Positions 43,393 through 52,016 of a DNA stretch of 64,000 bases are shown piece by piece. The translations under genes and the position numbers were made by a program. Positions within the stretch are counted from its first letter, which is position 1. Each line of letters starts with the position of its first letter. This DNA is from WHTX01 sp038255145. GTDB lineage: Bacteria; Actinomycetota; Acidimicrobiia; Acidimicrobiales; CAIXPF01. The notes beneath the pieces were generated by a model that searched no databases, was not told the origin of the DNA, and saw nothing but the letters and a program-made list of their open reading frames with translations. The stretch lies in contig JBBSLP010000018.1 in the NCBI GenBank assembly GCA_038255145.1, forward strand, positions 1-64,000, in the 5' to 3' direction.

Positions 43393-44577
43393 ATGCCGAG
43401 CTTCCGCGAGCTCCTCAACCAGACCAAGGCCAGGATCCGCGAGGTCGACACCTCGACCGCGGACGAGATGCGCCACCGTCCCGGGGTCGTCCTGCTCGAC
43501 GTGCGCGAGCCCGACGAGTACGACGCCGGCGCCATCCCCGGCGCCCTGCACATCGCCCGGGGCAACCTCGAGAGCCAGATCGAGAGCCGGGTCAGCGACA
43601 GGTCGACCCCCATCGTCGTGCACTGCGCCGGTGGCGTGCGCTCGGCCTTCGCTGCGGAGACCCTGGCGCAACTGGGCTACGGGGACGTGGTGTCCATGGC
43701 CGGGGGCTTCGGCCGCTGGAAGGACGAGGGGCGTGAGTGGCAGGTGCCCGCCGCCCTCACCGCCGACCAACGCAACCGCTACCAGCGCCACCTGCTGCTG
43801 CCCGAGATCGGTGTCGAGGGCCAGTTGAAGCTGCTGGGGGCCAGCGTGCTCCTGCTGGGCGCCGGCGGCCTGGGCTCGCCCGCCGCCCTCTACCTGGCTG
43901 CGGCCGGGGTGGGCCGCATCGGCATCATCGACATGGACGTGGTCGATGAGTCCAACCTGCAGCGCCAGATCCTGCACAACATGGACCGCATCGGTGACCG
44001 CAAGGTCGACTCGGCCCGCAAGACGCTCGAGGCCCTCAACCCCGACGTCGACGTCGTCACCTACGACGTCCGCCTGGGTGCCGACAACGTGTTGGACATC
44101 GTCGAGAGCTACGACGTCGTGGTCGACGGGGCCGACAACTTCCCCAGCCGCTACCTGCTCAACGACGCCACCGTGAAGCTGGGCATCACCGTGGTGCACG
44201 GCTCGATCTTCCGCTTCGAGGGTCAGGTCACGGTGTTCGACCCCAAGAGCGGGCCCACCTACCGCGACCTGCTGCCCCAGGCCCCGCCGGCCGAGTTCGC
44301 CCCCTCGTGCGCCGAGGCCGGCGTGCTGGGCGTGCTGCCCGGCATCATCGGCTCCATCCAGGCCATCGAGACCATCAAGCTGATCACCGGCATCGGCGAT
44401 CCCCTGATCGGACGCATCCTGGCCTACGACTCCCTGGAGCAGAGCTTCCGGGAGTACCGCCTGCGGCCCGATCCCGAGAACCCCGTCACCTGGGAGAACC
44501 GGGACAACATCGAGGTCGTCGAGCTCGACGGGCTGTGCCTGCCCCAGGTGAAGGAGCCCCCGCCCGTCCGGGTGTGA
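43393..44577 (+). CDS. moeB: Rhodanese-MoeB fusion (sulfur-carrier adenylyltransferase/sulfurtransferase)
   Basis: This 394-residue two-domain protein activates the C-terminus of a ThiS/MoaD-like sulfur carrier and supplies sulfur. Residues 1-118 are a rhodanese with the persulfide cysteine near 78 in PIVVHCAGGVRSAFAAETLA. Residues 120-394 are an E1-like adenylyltransferase: RYQRHLLLPEIGVEGQLKLL, VLLLGAGGLGSPAALYLAAA, DMDVVDESNLQRQILHN and APSCAEAGVLGVLPGIIGSI. In MoeZ/MOCS3 the rhodanese is at the C-terminus, so the order is reversed here. The CxxC pairs that bind the structural zinc in MoeB are replaced (YRDLLPQAPPAEFAPSC). GGAG precedes the ATG. Confidence 0.92.
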   Translation: MPSFRELLNQTKARIREVDTSTADEMRHRPGVVLLDVREPDEYDAGAIPGALHIARGNLESQIESRVSDRSTPIVVHCAGGVRSAFAAETLAQLGYGDVVSMAGGFGRWKDEGREWQVPAALTADQRNRYQRHLLLPEIGVEGQLKLLGASVLLLGAGGLGSPAALYLAAAGVGRIGIIDMDVVDESNLQRQILHNMDRIGDRKVDSARKTLEALNPDVDVVTYDVRLGADNVLDIVESYDVVVDGADNFPSRYLLNDATVKLGITVVHGSIFRFEGQVTVFDPKSGPTYRDLLPQAPPAEFAPSCAEAGVLGVLPGIIGSIQAIETIKLITGIGDPLIGRILAYDSLEQSFREYRLRPDPENPVTWENRDNIEVVELDGLCLPQVKEPPPVRV

Positions 44578-44594
44578 CTAGGGTTCGCGGTCGT

Positions 44595-44611
44595 GGGGGA
44601 CCCCGTCCCCC
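44595..44611 (+). terminator. GC-rich hairpin after the rhodanese-MoeB gene
   Basis: GGGGGAC (44595-44601) pairs with GTCCCCC (44605-44611) around a 3-base loop, 17 bases after the stop. It has no T tract. It also lies in the leader of the small gene that follows. Confidence 0.45.
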
Positions 44612-44630
44612 GGACCGCAGGGGGGCGCAG

Positions 44631-44825
44631 ATGGGCCTGATGGATCGCATCAAGCAGTTCTTGAAGCCGTTGCCGCAGCAGTCGGTGATGGATCGGAAGT
44701 CGGACATCGATCCGACCACGGATCCCCGGAACACCCTGTCCAACCCCGGTGAGACGACCCCGAACCCGTCCCTGGCCGAGGATGTCGACCCCATGGGCCC
44801 GGAGCGACGTCCGCCACACGAGTGA
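44631..44825 (+). CDS. Small hydrophilic protein, unknown function
   Basis: The ATG at 44631 follows a G-rich ribosome binding site. It encodes 64 residues: an amphipathic start (MGLMDRIKQFLKPLPQQS) and then a polar, disordered-looking tail rich in Asp, Pro, Thr and Asn (DIDPTTDPRNTLSNPGETTP). Codon use fits the host, and it lies neatly between moeB and rfbA on the same strand, so I treat it as a real gene. No family is recognised. Confidence 0.6.
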   Translation: MGLMDRIKQFLKPLPQQSVMDRKSDIDPTTDPRNTLSNPGETTPNPSLAEDVDPMGPERRPPHE

Positions 44826-44867
44826 GCGGATCGGGCCGCGATGACGCGGCCGGGTCGACCCTGCCGG

Positions 44868-44873
44868 TAGCAT
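44868..44873 (+). promoter_or_regulatory. -10 box for rfbA
   Basis: TAGCAT lies 10 bases before the ATG at 44884. Confidence 0.4.
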
Positions 44874-44883
44874 CCACCACGGT

Positions 44884-45993
44884 ATGAAGGGCCTGATCCT
44901 GAGCGGCGGCGCGGGGACCCGGCTGCGGCCGATCACCCACACCAGCGCCAAACAGCTGGTGCCCATCGCCAACAAGCCGATCCTGTTCTACGGGATCGAG
45001 GACATGCGTGATGCCGGGATCACGGACATCGGCATCGTCGTGGGCGACACGAGGTCCGAGATCATGGCCGCGGTGGGCGACGGGTCCCGGTGGGGGGTGA
45101 ACGTCACCTACATCCCTCAGGACGCGCCGTTGGGCCTGGCCCACTGCGTCCTCATCGCCGCCGACTTCCTCGGCGAGGACGACTTCGTCATGTACCTGGG
45201 CGACAACATGTTGCAGCAGGGGCTGGGCGAGTTCGTCGAGAGCTTCGAGGCCGACCGGCGCACGACGGGCAGCCTGCCCCTCGACGGCGCCCACCGCCCG
45301 GCGGCGGCGCAGATCCTGCTGGCCCACGTCGAGGACCCCCGCAGCTTCGGCGTGGCCGAGATCGACCCCGCCACCGGCGAGGTCGTGCGCCTGGTCGAGA
45401 AGCCCCAGGACCCGCCATCTGACCTGGCCATGGCCGGCGTCTACCTGTTCGACCACACCATCCTCGAAGCGGTCCGCACCATCGCCCCGTCGGGCCGGGG
45501 CGAGCTCGAGATCACCGACGCCATCCAGTGGCTGATCGACCAGGGCCACCGGGTGCGCCACGAGGTCCTGCGGGGCTGGTGGATCGACACCGGCAAGAAG
45601 GACCCCCTGCTCGAGTGCAACCGCCTCGTGCTCGACACCCTCGAACGGCGCATCGACGGCGAGGTCGACGCCGCATCCATCGTCGAGGGCCGCGTCGTGC
45701 TCGAGGCCGGGGCCCAGGTCATCGGCTCCCGCGTGCGTGGCCCCGCCATCATCGGTGCCGGCGCCCGCATCGTGAACAGCTACATCGGGCCCTACAGCTC
45801 CATCTCGCCGGACTGCCGCATCATCGACTCCGAGCTCGACCACTCCGTCGTGCTGGATCGCAGTCGCATCATCGGCATCCACCGCCTGAGCGACTCGCTG
45901 ATCGGACGGGATGCCGGTGTCGAGCGCAGCGCGCACAAGCCGGCCGCCACCCGGGTCATGCTCGGCGACCACTCGGTCGTCGAGCTCGAATAG
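44884..45993 (+). CDS. rfbA: Glucose-1-phosphate thymidylyltransferase, long form
   Basis: This 369-residue enzyme makes dTDP-glucose from glucose-1-phosphate and dTTP, the first step to dTDP-L-rhamnose. The nucleotide-binding start MKGLILSGGAGTRLRPITHT is followed by SAKQLVPIANKPILFYGIED, FVMYLGDNML and GWWIDTGKKDPLLECNRLVL. After residue 240 a left-handed beta-helix tail has hexapeptide-like repeats (GAQVIGSRVRGPAIIGAGAR, YIGPYSSISPDC). This long RmlA/StrD form is common in actinobacteria. It opens the A-C-B-D rhamnose gene set, and rfbC starts 7 bases after its stop. Confidence 0.93.
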   Translation: MKGLILSGGAGTRLRPITHTSAKQLVPIANKPILFYGIEDMRDAGITDIGIVVGDTRSEIMAAVGDGSRWGVNVTYIPQDAPLGLAHCVLIAADFLGEDDFVMYLGDNMLQQGLGEFVESFEADRRTTGSLPLDGAHRPAAAQILLAHVEDPRSFGVAEIDPATGEVVRLVEKPQDPPSDLAMAGVYLFDHTILEAVRTIAPSGRGELEITDAIQWLIDQGHRVRHEVLRGWWIDTGKKDPLLECNRLVLDTLERRIDGEVDAASIVEGRVVLEAGAQVIGSRVRGPAIIGAGARIVNSYIGPYSSISPDCRIIDSELDHSVVLDRSRIIGIHRLSDSLIGRDAGVERSAHKPAATRVMLGDHSVVELE

Positions 45994-46000
45994 GAGAGCG

Positions 46001-46567
46001 ATGCCCACCATCACCGAGTCCGATGTCATCGCGGAGGTCCTGCTGGTCGAGCCGCAGATCTTCGGCGACGAGCGGGGCATCTTCATCGAGACCTACCGGC
46101 GCCAGTGGTTCCCCGCCGGGCGGGAGATGATCCAGGGCAACCGCGGTGATCGCGTCGCCGGGAGCGTCGTGGGCCTGCACTACCACCTGCACCAGGCCGA
46201 CTACTGGTACGTGCCCTTCGGTACGGCCCGGGTGGTGCTCCACGACCTGCGCATCGGGTCGCGCACCGACGGGGCCACCCAGACCGTCGACCTGGGCACC
46301 CAGCCCACCGGCAGCTTCCGCCACACCGGCATCTACATCCCGCCCGGTGTGGCCCATGGCTTCGCCAGCCTGAGCGACACGACCATCACGTACCTGGTGG
46401 ACGGTTACTACAACCCGGCCGACGAGCTGGGCGTGGCCTGGGACGACCCCGAGATCGCCGCCGACTGGGGGGTGACCGACCCGACCCTGTCGGCCCGGGA
46501 CCGCGACAACCCCAAGCGTTCGGCCATCCCGCCCCACCTCGTCCCCCGCTCCCCGCTGCGCACCTGA
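46001..46567 (+). CDS. rfbC: dTDP-4-dehydrorhamnose 3,5-epimerase-like cupin
   Basis: This 188-residue RmlC-type cupin would epimerise dTDP-4-keto-6-deoxyglucose at C3 and C5. It shows EPQIFGDERGIFIETYRRQW, the catalytic His segment VVGLHYHLHQADYWYVPFGT and RVVLHDLRIGSRTDG. GIYIPPGVAHGFASLSDTTI then TYLVDGYYNPADELGVAWDD carries the conserved Tyr region. Compared with classical RmlC (LRGLHxQ), the motif reads VGLHYHLHQ, so it may be a divergent member. Its place between rfbA and rfbB supports the role. A GGAG site overlaps the rfbA stop. Confidence 0.85.
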   Translation: MPTITESDVIAEVLLVEPQIFGDERGIFIETYRRQWFPAGREMIQGNRGDRVAGSVVGLHYHLHQADYWYVPFGTARVVLHDLRIGSRTDGATQTVDLGTQPTGSFRHTGIYIPPGVAHGFASLSDTTITYLVDGYYNPADELGVAWDDPEIAADWGVTDPTLSARDRDNPKRSAIPPHLVPRSPLRT

Positions 46568-46618
46568 CCCGTCGGGCCCGACGGCCCCCATCGGCGCGAC
46601 CCAGCTCTGAAAGGCACC

Positions 46619-47587
46619 ATGAAGCTCTTCGTCACCGGTGCGGCCGGCTTCATCGGCTCGAACTACGTCCGCTACGTGCTGGGCGCGAGCGATGACCGCG
46701 TGGTCGCCTTCGACGCCCTGACCTACGCCGGCAACCTCGACAACCTGCGCGATGTCGATGGTGATCCCCGTTACCGCTTCGTGCGTGGCGACATCCGCGA
46801 CCGGGCTGCGGTCCGGGCTGCCATGGAGGGCAGCGATGCCGTGGTCCACTTCGCCGCGGAGAGCCACGTCGACCGTTCCATCGTCGACCCCGACGCCTTC
46901 GTGCTCACCAACTGCCTGGGCACCAACGTCATGTGCGACGTGGCCCGGGACCTGGGCGTCTCCCGGTTCCTGCACGTGTCCACCGACGAGGTCTACGGCT
47001 CGGTGGAGGAGGGGTCCTCGACCGAGACCGACCTGCTCGTGCCCCGCTCGCCGTACTCGGCGTCCAAGGCGGGCTCGGACCTGATCGCCCTGTCGTACGG
47101 GACCACCTACGGCCTGCCCGTGGTGCTCACCCGGGCCTCGAACAACTACGGGCCCTACCAGTTCCCCGAGAAGGTCATCCCCCTGTTCGTCACCAACCTC
47201 ATCGAGGGGCTGACGGTGCCGCTGTACGGCGACGGGTTGAACGTGCGCGACTGGCTCTACGTGGAGGACCACTGCCGGGGCGTGGACGTGGTGTTGCGCC
47301 AGGGCCAGGCGGGCGAGATCTACAACATCGGGGGCGGCAACGAGGTGGCCAACGTCACGCTGACCAACCGCCTCATCGAGCTCTGCGGCCGTGATGGCAG
47401 CGCCATCGAGTACGTGGCCGACCGCCTGGGTCATGACCGGCGCTACTCGGTGGACTGCAGCAAGCTCCGGGCCCTGGGCTGGGCCCCCGAGAGGGACTTC
47501 GAGGAAGGCCTGGCCGCCACCGTCGAGTGGTACCGGGCCAACCGCTGGTGGTGGGAGCCCCTGCGGGCCCGCGCCGCCATCGGCTGA
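46619..47587 (+). CDS. rfbB: dTDP-glucose 4,6-dehydratase
   Basis: This 322-residue extended SDR converts dTDP-glucose to the 4-keto-6-deoxy sugar. The NAD motif is MKLFVTGAAGFIGSNYVRYV. It is followed by VVHFAAESHVDRSIVDPDAF (family signature), the catalytic region HVSTDEVYGSVEEGSSTETD with Asp-Glu, YSASKAGSDLIALSYGTTYG (Tyr and Lys) and RASNNYGPYQFPEKVIPLFV. RHxYxxD-like sequence near the end reads RLGHDRRYSVDCSKLRALGW. All catalytic residues are present. It lies 51 bases after rfbC and 33 before rfbD, in one operon. Confidence 0.95.
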   Translation: MKLFVTGAAGFIGSNYVRYVLGASDDRVVAFDALTYAGNLDNLRDVDGDPRYRFVRGDIRDRAAVRAAMEGSDAVVHFAAESHVDRSIVDPDAFVLTNCLGTNVMCDVARDLGVSRFLHVSTDEVYGSVEEGSSTETDLLVPRSPYSASKAGSDLIALSYGTTYGLPVVLTRASNNYGPYQFPEKVIPLFVTNLIEGLTVPLYGDGLNVRDWLYVEDHCRGVDVVLRQGQAGEIYNIGGGNEVANVTLTNRLIELCGRDGSAIEYVADRLGHDRRYSVDCSKLRALGWAPERDFEEGLAATVEWYRANRWWWEPLRARAAIG

Positions 47588-47620
47588 CGGGACCGTCCCT
47601 GAGATGAAGGTGAGGACGAC

Positions 47621-48481
47621 GTGCTGATCCTCGTGACCGGAGCGAGCGGCATGGTGGGCCGGGAGGTCACCGAGCTGTTGGCCCGTGCTCCCCACCACCA
47701 GGTGGTGGCCACCACCAGGGACCAGCTCGACCTGGCCGACCGGGATCAGGTCCTGGGGGCGGTCACGTCCCTGCACCCCGACCTGGTGCTGAACCTGGCG
47801 GCCATGACCGCAGTGGACGCCTGTGAGACCGAGGTCGACCGGGCCTACCAGGTGAACGCCCTCGGCCTGCGCCACCTGGGTGACGGGGCCCGTCGGGTCG
47901 GCGCCCACGTGGTGCACGTATCCACCGACTACGTGTTCGACGGCGACAAGCCCGAGCCCTACGTCGAGTGGGACCAGCCCGCGCCCCGGTCGGTCTACGG
48001 CCGTTCCAAGCTGGGCGGGGAAGCCGAGTTGGCCGCATCGGGCTGCTCGTGGACGGTGGCCCGCACGTCGTGGGTCTGTGGGGCCCACGGGTCCAACATG
48101 GTCAAGACCGTGCTGCGCCTGGCCGGCGGTGACGGCCCGCTGCGCTTCGTGGCCGACCAGCGGGGCAACCCCACCTTCGCCGACGACCTGGCCACCATGC
48201 TCGTGCGCCTGGGCGTCGAACGCCGGGCCGGCCTGTTCCACGTCACCAACCAGGGTTCGGTGTCGTGGTACGAGTTCGTGGCCGAGATCCTCGCCGCCAC
48301 GGGGGGCGATCCCGGCCGTGTCGAGCCCATCACCACGGCCGAGCTGCAACCGGCCCGCCCCGCCCCCCGCCCGGCCAACTCGGTGTTGGACAACGCCGCC
48401 CTGCGGCTGTCGGGCGTGGACCTGCTGGCCGACTTCCGCCAGCCTCTGGTCCGCCTGGTGAGCCGCCTGCTCGGCAGCTGA
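47621..48481 (+). CDS. rfbD: dTDP-4-dehydrorhamnose reductase
   Basis: This 286-residue RmlD-type SDR uses NADPH to make dTDP-L-rhamnose. It starts at GTG with LILVTGASGMVGREVTELLA, then LDLADRDQVLGAVTSLHPDL, NLAAMTAVDACETEVDRAYQ, HVSTDYVFDGDKPEPYVEWD and SVYGRSKLGGEAELAASG (YxxxK). The C-terminal substrate part has LFHVTNQGSVSWYEFVAEIL and RPANSVLDNAALRLSG, as expected. This closes the rhamnose gene set. The gene converges with the subtilase gene, with 6 bases between stop codons. Confidence 0.94.
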   Translation: MLILVTGASGMVGREVTELLARAPHHQVVATTRDQLDLADRDQVLGAVTSLHPDLVLNLAAMTAVDACETEVDRAYQVNALGLRHLGDGARRVGAHVVHVSTDYVFDGDKPEPYVEWDQPAPRSVYGRSKLGGEAELAASGCSWTVARTSWVCGAHGSNMVKTVLRLAGGDGPLRFVADQRGNPTFADDLATMLVRLGVERRAGLFHVTNQGSVSWYEFVAEILAATGGDPGRVEPITTAELQPARPAPRPANSVLDNAALRLSGVDLLADFRQPLVRLVSRLLGS

Positions 48482-48487
48482 GCGTCG

Positions 48488-50938
48488 TCAGTTGGCCAGC
48501 CACAGCACGCTGGGCGGGGTGCCGGCGCTGCTGTACCAGTAGATGTCGGCCTTGTGGGCGGCGTCGCCGTCGAAGTTGCCCAGGGCGGGGACCGACGCAC
48601 CGTTGGGCTTGAGGGCCACGGCCAGCAGCGTCTTGTCGGGCTGGGACACCCGCAGCTCGTCACCGGAGCCGGCAGTGTTGTGCAGCAGCAGATCGCTGGT
48701 GCCGTCACCGTTCACATCGCCGCTGTAGGGCTGGTAGTCGCCACCCACGGCGCCCATGGGCTCGACCACGAACTGGCTCTTGGGGGTGATCGAGGTGGTG
48801 CCCAGCCACAGGGTGTCGGCAGCGTCGCCAGGCCCGTACCAGAAGATGTCGGACCGGCCGTCGCCGTTGAAGTCCCCGGCCACGGGGCGGACGGTGCCGG
48901 TGATGGACGGGGCCACGCTGCGTCGGAACTGGTAGGAAGGCGCCCGGCTGCCGGTGCCGTACCAGATCAGGTTGCTGCCGTCCGCTGCGCTGTAGAGCAC
49001 GACGTCGTCGCGGCCATCGGCGTTGACGTCACCGACCAGGGACTGCCAATCGCCGTCCATGGGCAGGGTGCGGGTGCCGGTGAACTGGCCTTGAGGAGCG
49101 GCGGATCCGGTGCTGAACCACACCCAGTCCGCGGCGCTGGCCGGTCCGTAGAGCAGCACATCGTCGCGACCGTCGCCGTTGAAGTCGCCCATGGAGGGCC
49201 GGTAGCCCGCCTTCATGTCGAAGGTCAGCGCCGAGGTGAAGTGCCCACCACCGGTGGCCGTCCACAGCAGGTCGTCACCGTTGGGGTTGTACCAGACCAG
49301 GTCCTCGAGCCCGTCGCCGTTGACGTCACCGTGCAGGGGAGTGGCCCCCGCCGGTGCCTGGTCGGTGGTGGCCAGGGCGGTGAACACGCCGCCGTCCTCG
49401 CTGGCCGGGGCGTTGCCGGCCCCCAGAGCGGCCAGGTCGAGCCGGGCCAGGGTCAGGTTGACGTCGGCCCCGCTGTAGGTGACGGGGGTGGCGGCTCGCT
49501 TGAGGGCGGCTTCGATGGTGGCCACGTCGTTGGTGCCCAGGGCCTCGGCGGCCAGGGCCCAGGCCCCGGCGACCACGGGGGCGGCGGCCGAGGTGCCCGT
49601 GGTACCGCTGAAACCGCCGCCGGGCACGGGGGACACCACGCCGACGCCGGGGGCCACAAGGTCGAGCTGGGGGCTGACGTTGGACAGGGGCCAGATGGTG
49701 AGGCCATCAGGGTTGGTGGCACCGACGCTGATGGTGGAGGGGATGCAGGCGGGCACGCCCAGGCCGTTCTTGGCCCCGCCGTTGCCCGAGGCGACGACGG
49801 TGGCGATGCCCACGGTGCGCAGCTTGTCCACCGCGGCGGTGAGGACCGAGGCCGAGCAGTCGACCTGGGCGGAGTCGCTGGACAGGCTCATGTTGACGGC
49901 CACGAGGCCGGGGAAGTTGGCCCGCTGGGCGTAGACCTCTTCGAGGGCGGCGAGCACGTCGGATGCCCGGGCCCGGGGGCAGGGCACGGGAGCGAGGCCG
50001 CACTCGGCCGCGGTGGAGGCCCGGGAGAAGACCTGCAGGGCGATGAGCCCGGCCCCGGGGGCCATGCCGCTGTAGACCGAGTTGGACCCGGCCACGATGC
50101 CGGCCACGTGGGTGCCGTGGTCGCACTGGGTGCCGTAGGCGCAGGGGACGGCGGTGCCCGCGCCCCGGGCCACCGAGGCGCCGCCGGTGCACGAGGCGTT
50201 GGTGAAGCAGGCCTCGTAGAGCACCTTGCCGACCAGGGCGGGGTGGGACTTGTCGATGCCGGAGTCGAGGACGGCGACCGTGCGCCCCCGACCCGTCAGC
50301 CCCGAGGTCCATGCGGCCCGAGCGTGGACGGTGTTGGCCACCACGTCGAGGGCGGGGGCGAAGGTCTCGTCGGTGACTTCGTCGCCGCTGGCCGCGGGCG
50401 AGGCGTCGGCCTCGGGACCGGGGGCGTAGCTGACGTCGGGCTCGATGCGGGCCACGAGGGGGGAATCGGCCAGTTCGGCCAGCTGGGCGGCATCGACGCG
50501 CATGGGGACGATGCCCAGGTTGGGCAGGACCTCGGTGTCGGCCGGCAAGCCGCCGACCTCGGCCACGAGCCGCTCACCCACGACCTGGGTGCCCGCGGCG
50601 TCGGTGGTGCCCGACGCCGGCGTCAGGCTGCCACCGGGATCGGCGAGCTGCACGATGACGTCGGCCGTGCCCGTGCTGGCCACCAGGGCGCTGACCTCGG
50701 CGGGCACGAAGACGTCGGCGCGGCCATCGGCACCGCCGCCCGGGGCCTCGTCGCCGAAGGCCGAGGGGCCGCCGACGACCAGGGTGGTCCCGGCCACCAG
50801 GCCGAGCACGGCGACGGCCACGGCACCGCGCAGGGCGCGGCCACGACGACCACGGCCGCCGATGGGGGCCTCGCCGTGACGGCCAGACGGCGCCGTCGTC
50901 GATCTCAGCCCCGCGGGGCCACCAGCTGCGATACCCAT
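48488..50938 (-). CDS. Secreted subtilisin-like protease (S8) with VCBS/FG-GAP repeats
   Basis: This 816-residue exported protease has an N-terminal signal or anchor helix near 35-60 (LRGAVAVAVLGLVAGTTLVV) and an inhibitor-like prodomain. The S8 domain has the Asp in TVAVLDSGIDKSHPALVGK (near 224), the His in CDHGTHVAGIVAGS (near 275) and the Ser in GTTGTSAAAPVVAGAWALA (near 449). From about 525 on there are six or seven FG-GAP/VCBS repeats (GDVNGDGLEDLVWYNPNG, GDFNGDGRDDVLLYGPAS), as in the amidase at 31628-33883. ATG 50938 is chosen because the longer frame upstream lacks protein character. It lies opposite to the polysaccharide genes on both sides. Confidence 0.93.
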   Translation of the reverse strand: MGIAAGGPAGLRSTTAPSGRHGEAPIGGRGRRGRALRGAVAVAVLGLVAGTTLVVGGPSAFGDEAPGGGADGRADVFVPAEVSALVASTGTADVIVQLADPGGSLTPASGTTDAAGTQVVGERLVAEVGGLPADTEVLPNLGIVPMRVDAAQLAELADSPLVARIEPDVSYAPGPEADASPAASGDEVTDETFAPALDVVANTVHARAAWTSGLTGRGRTVAVLDSGIDKSHPALVGKVLYEACFTNASCTGGASVARGAGTAVPCAYGTQCDHGTHVAGIVAGSNSVYSGMAPGAGLIALQVFSRASTAAECGLAPVPCPRARASDVLAALEEVYAQRANFPGLVAVNMSLSSDSAQVDCSASVLTAAVDKLRTVGIATVVASGNGGAKNGLGVPACIPSTISVGATNPDGLTIWPLSNVSPQLDLVAPGVGVVSPVPGGGFSGTTGTSAAAPVVAGAWALAAEALGTNDVATIEAALKRAATPVTYSGADVNLTLARLDLAALGAGNAPASEDGGVFTALATTDQAPAGATPLHGDVNGDGLEDLVWYNPNGDDLLWTATGGGHFTSALTFDMKAGYRPSMGDFNGDGRDDVLLYGPASAADWVWFSTGSAAPQGQFTGTRTLPMDGDWQSLVGDVNADGRDDVVLYSAADGSNLIWYGTGSRAPSYQFRRSVAPSITGTVRPVAGDFNGDGRSDIFWYGPGDAADTLWLGTTSITPKSQFVVEPMGAVGGDYQPYSGDVNGDGTSDLLLHNTAGSGDELRVSQPDKTLLAVALKPNGASVPALGNFDGDAAHKADIYWYSSAGTPPSVLWLAN

Positions 50939-51152
50939 TGCTCCCACCCGCCCGCGGAGTGTCTCCCGCCGGTGCCACGACGTGGGACCGATGCGCTCAC
51001 CAGGCCCGGGCAAGCGTATCGCCACCATGGGTCGATCGGCACGCAGCGCGCGTGTGCCGTGGGGCGTACCCGAAAGCTCACAGGGGTGCGCGTACACTTC
51101 CCGTCTGGCCCGGAGCGGCGTCTCCGCATCCGGCCAGGAGGAACCCCGCTCG

Positions 51153-52016
51153 ATGTTGCCGTCCGCTCCGCCCGAGGCCCCTCCGGCGCCCTTCCAACCC
51201 GGTCTGCCCCGCGCCAACCGCGCCCGGCGGGCCACCGACGCGTGGGAGCTGACCCGTGCCCTGGCCCGGCGTGAGATCCGCAGCCAGTACAAGGGCTCGG
51301 CCCTGGGCTGGTTGTGGTCCCTGGTCAACCCCCTGGCCATGGTGGGCATCTACTCGCTGATCTTCCTGGTGGTGTTCAAGGCCGCCCCCCCGGTTGGCGA
51401 TCCGTCGGGCCTGCACAGCTACCCGCTGTTCCTGGTGACCGGCCTGATCCCGTGGAACCTGTTCGCCGTGGGGGTGACGGGGTGCACCGGGGTGCTCGTG
51501 TCCCAGGCCCCGCTGCTGACCAAGGTGTACTTCCCCCGTTCCACCGTGGTGCTGGCCAAGGTCATGGCCGTGGCCTTCACCTCGCTCATCGAGTTCGCCG
51601 TGGTCATCGTGATCCTGGTGGCGGCGGGCAACATGGTCCTGCCCTGGCTGCCGGTGGCCGCCGTGCTCTTCGTGCTCGAGCTGATGTTGGTGCTGGGCAT
51701 CGGCCTCGCACTCAGCGTGTGCAACGTCTACTTCCGTGACGTGCAGTACCTGTTGACCATCGTCTTGCAGGTGCTCTTCTACGCCACCCCGGTCATCTAC
51801 CCCCTCAGCCAGCTGGGCGAGGGCAGCCGCCTGGTCCGCCTGTTCAGGTTGAACCCGCTCACCCGCCTGATGGACTGCTGGCGGGCGGTGCTCTACGACC
51901 TGCGCTGGCCCGCCCTGGGCGACGTGGCCTACGTGGCCGGCTTCTCGGTGGCCCTCATAGCCTTCGGGCTCTTCGTCTTCTCCCGCCTCCAGGGCCGCCT
52001 GGTGGAGGAGCTGTGA
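51153..52016 (+). CDS. ABC-2 type polysaccharide export permease (Wzm-like)
   Basis: This 287-residue membrane subunit of an O-antigen/teichoic-acid-type exporter has about six helices. Visible marks are the cytosolic start LARREIRSQYKGSALGWLWS and LVNPLAMVGIYSLIFLVVFK, GLIPWNLFAVGVTGCTGVLV, VCNVYFRDVQYLLTIVLQVL and YATPVIYPLSQLG. These are typical of Wzm/TagG/RfbA permeases that move lipid-linked glycans across the membrane. AGGAGG sits about 10 bases before the ATG. The ATPase gene overlaps its stop (GTGA at 52013), so the two subunits are coupled. Confidence 0.93.
   Translation: MLPSAPPEAPPAPFQPGLPRANRARRATDAWELTRALARREIRSQYKGSALGWLWSLVNPLAMVGIYSLIFLVVFKAAPPVGDPSGLHSYPLFLVTGLIPWNLFAVGVTGCTGVLVSQAPLLTKVYFPRSTVVLAKVMAVAFTSLIEFAVVIVILVAAGNMVLPWLPVAAVLFVLELMLVLGIGLALSVCNVYFRDVQYLLTIVLQVLFYATPVIYPLSQLGEGSRLVRLFRLNPLTRLMDCWRAVLYDLRWPALGDVAYVAGFSVALIAFGLFVFSRLQGRLVEEL

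Noticed and set aside
48554..51274. 906-codon plus-strand frame opposite the subtilase
   Set aside because: It is an antisense shadow. The minus strand shows an intact S8 triad, signal peptide and VCBS repeats.
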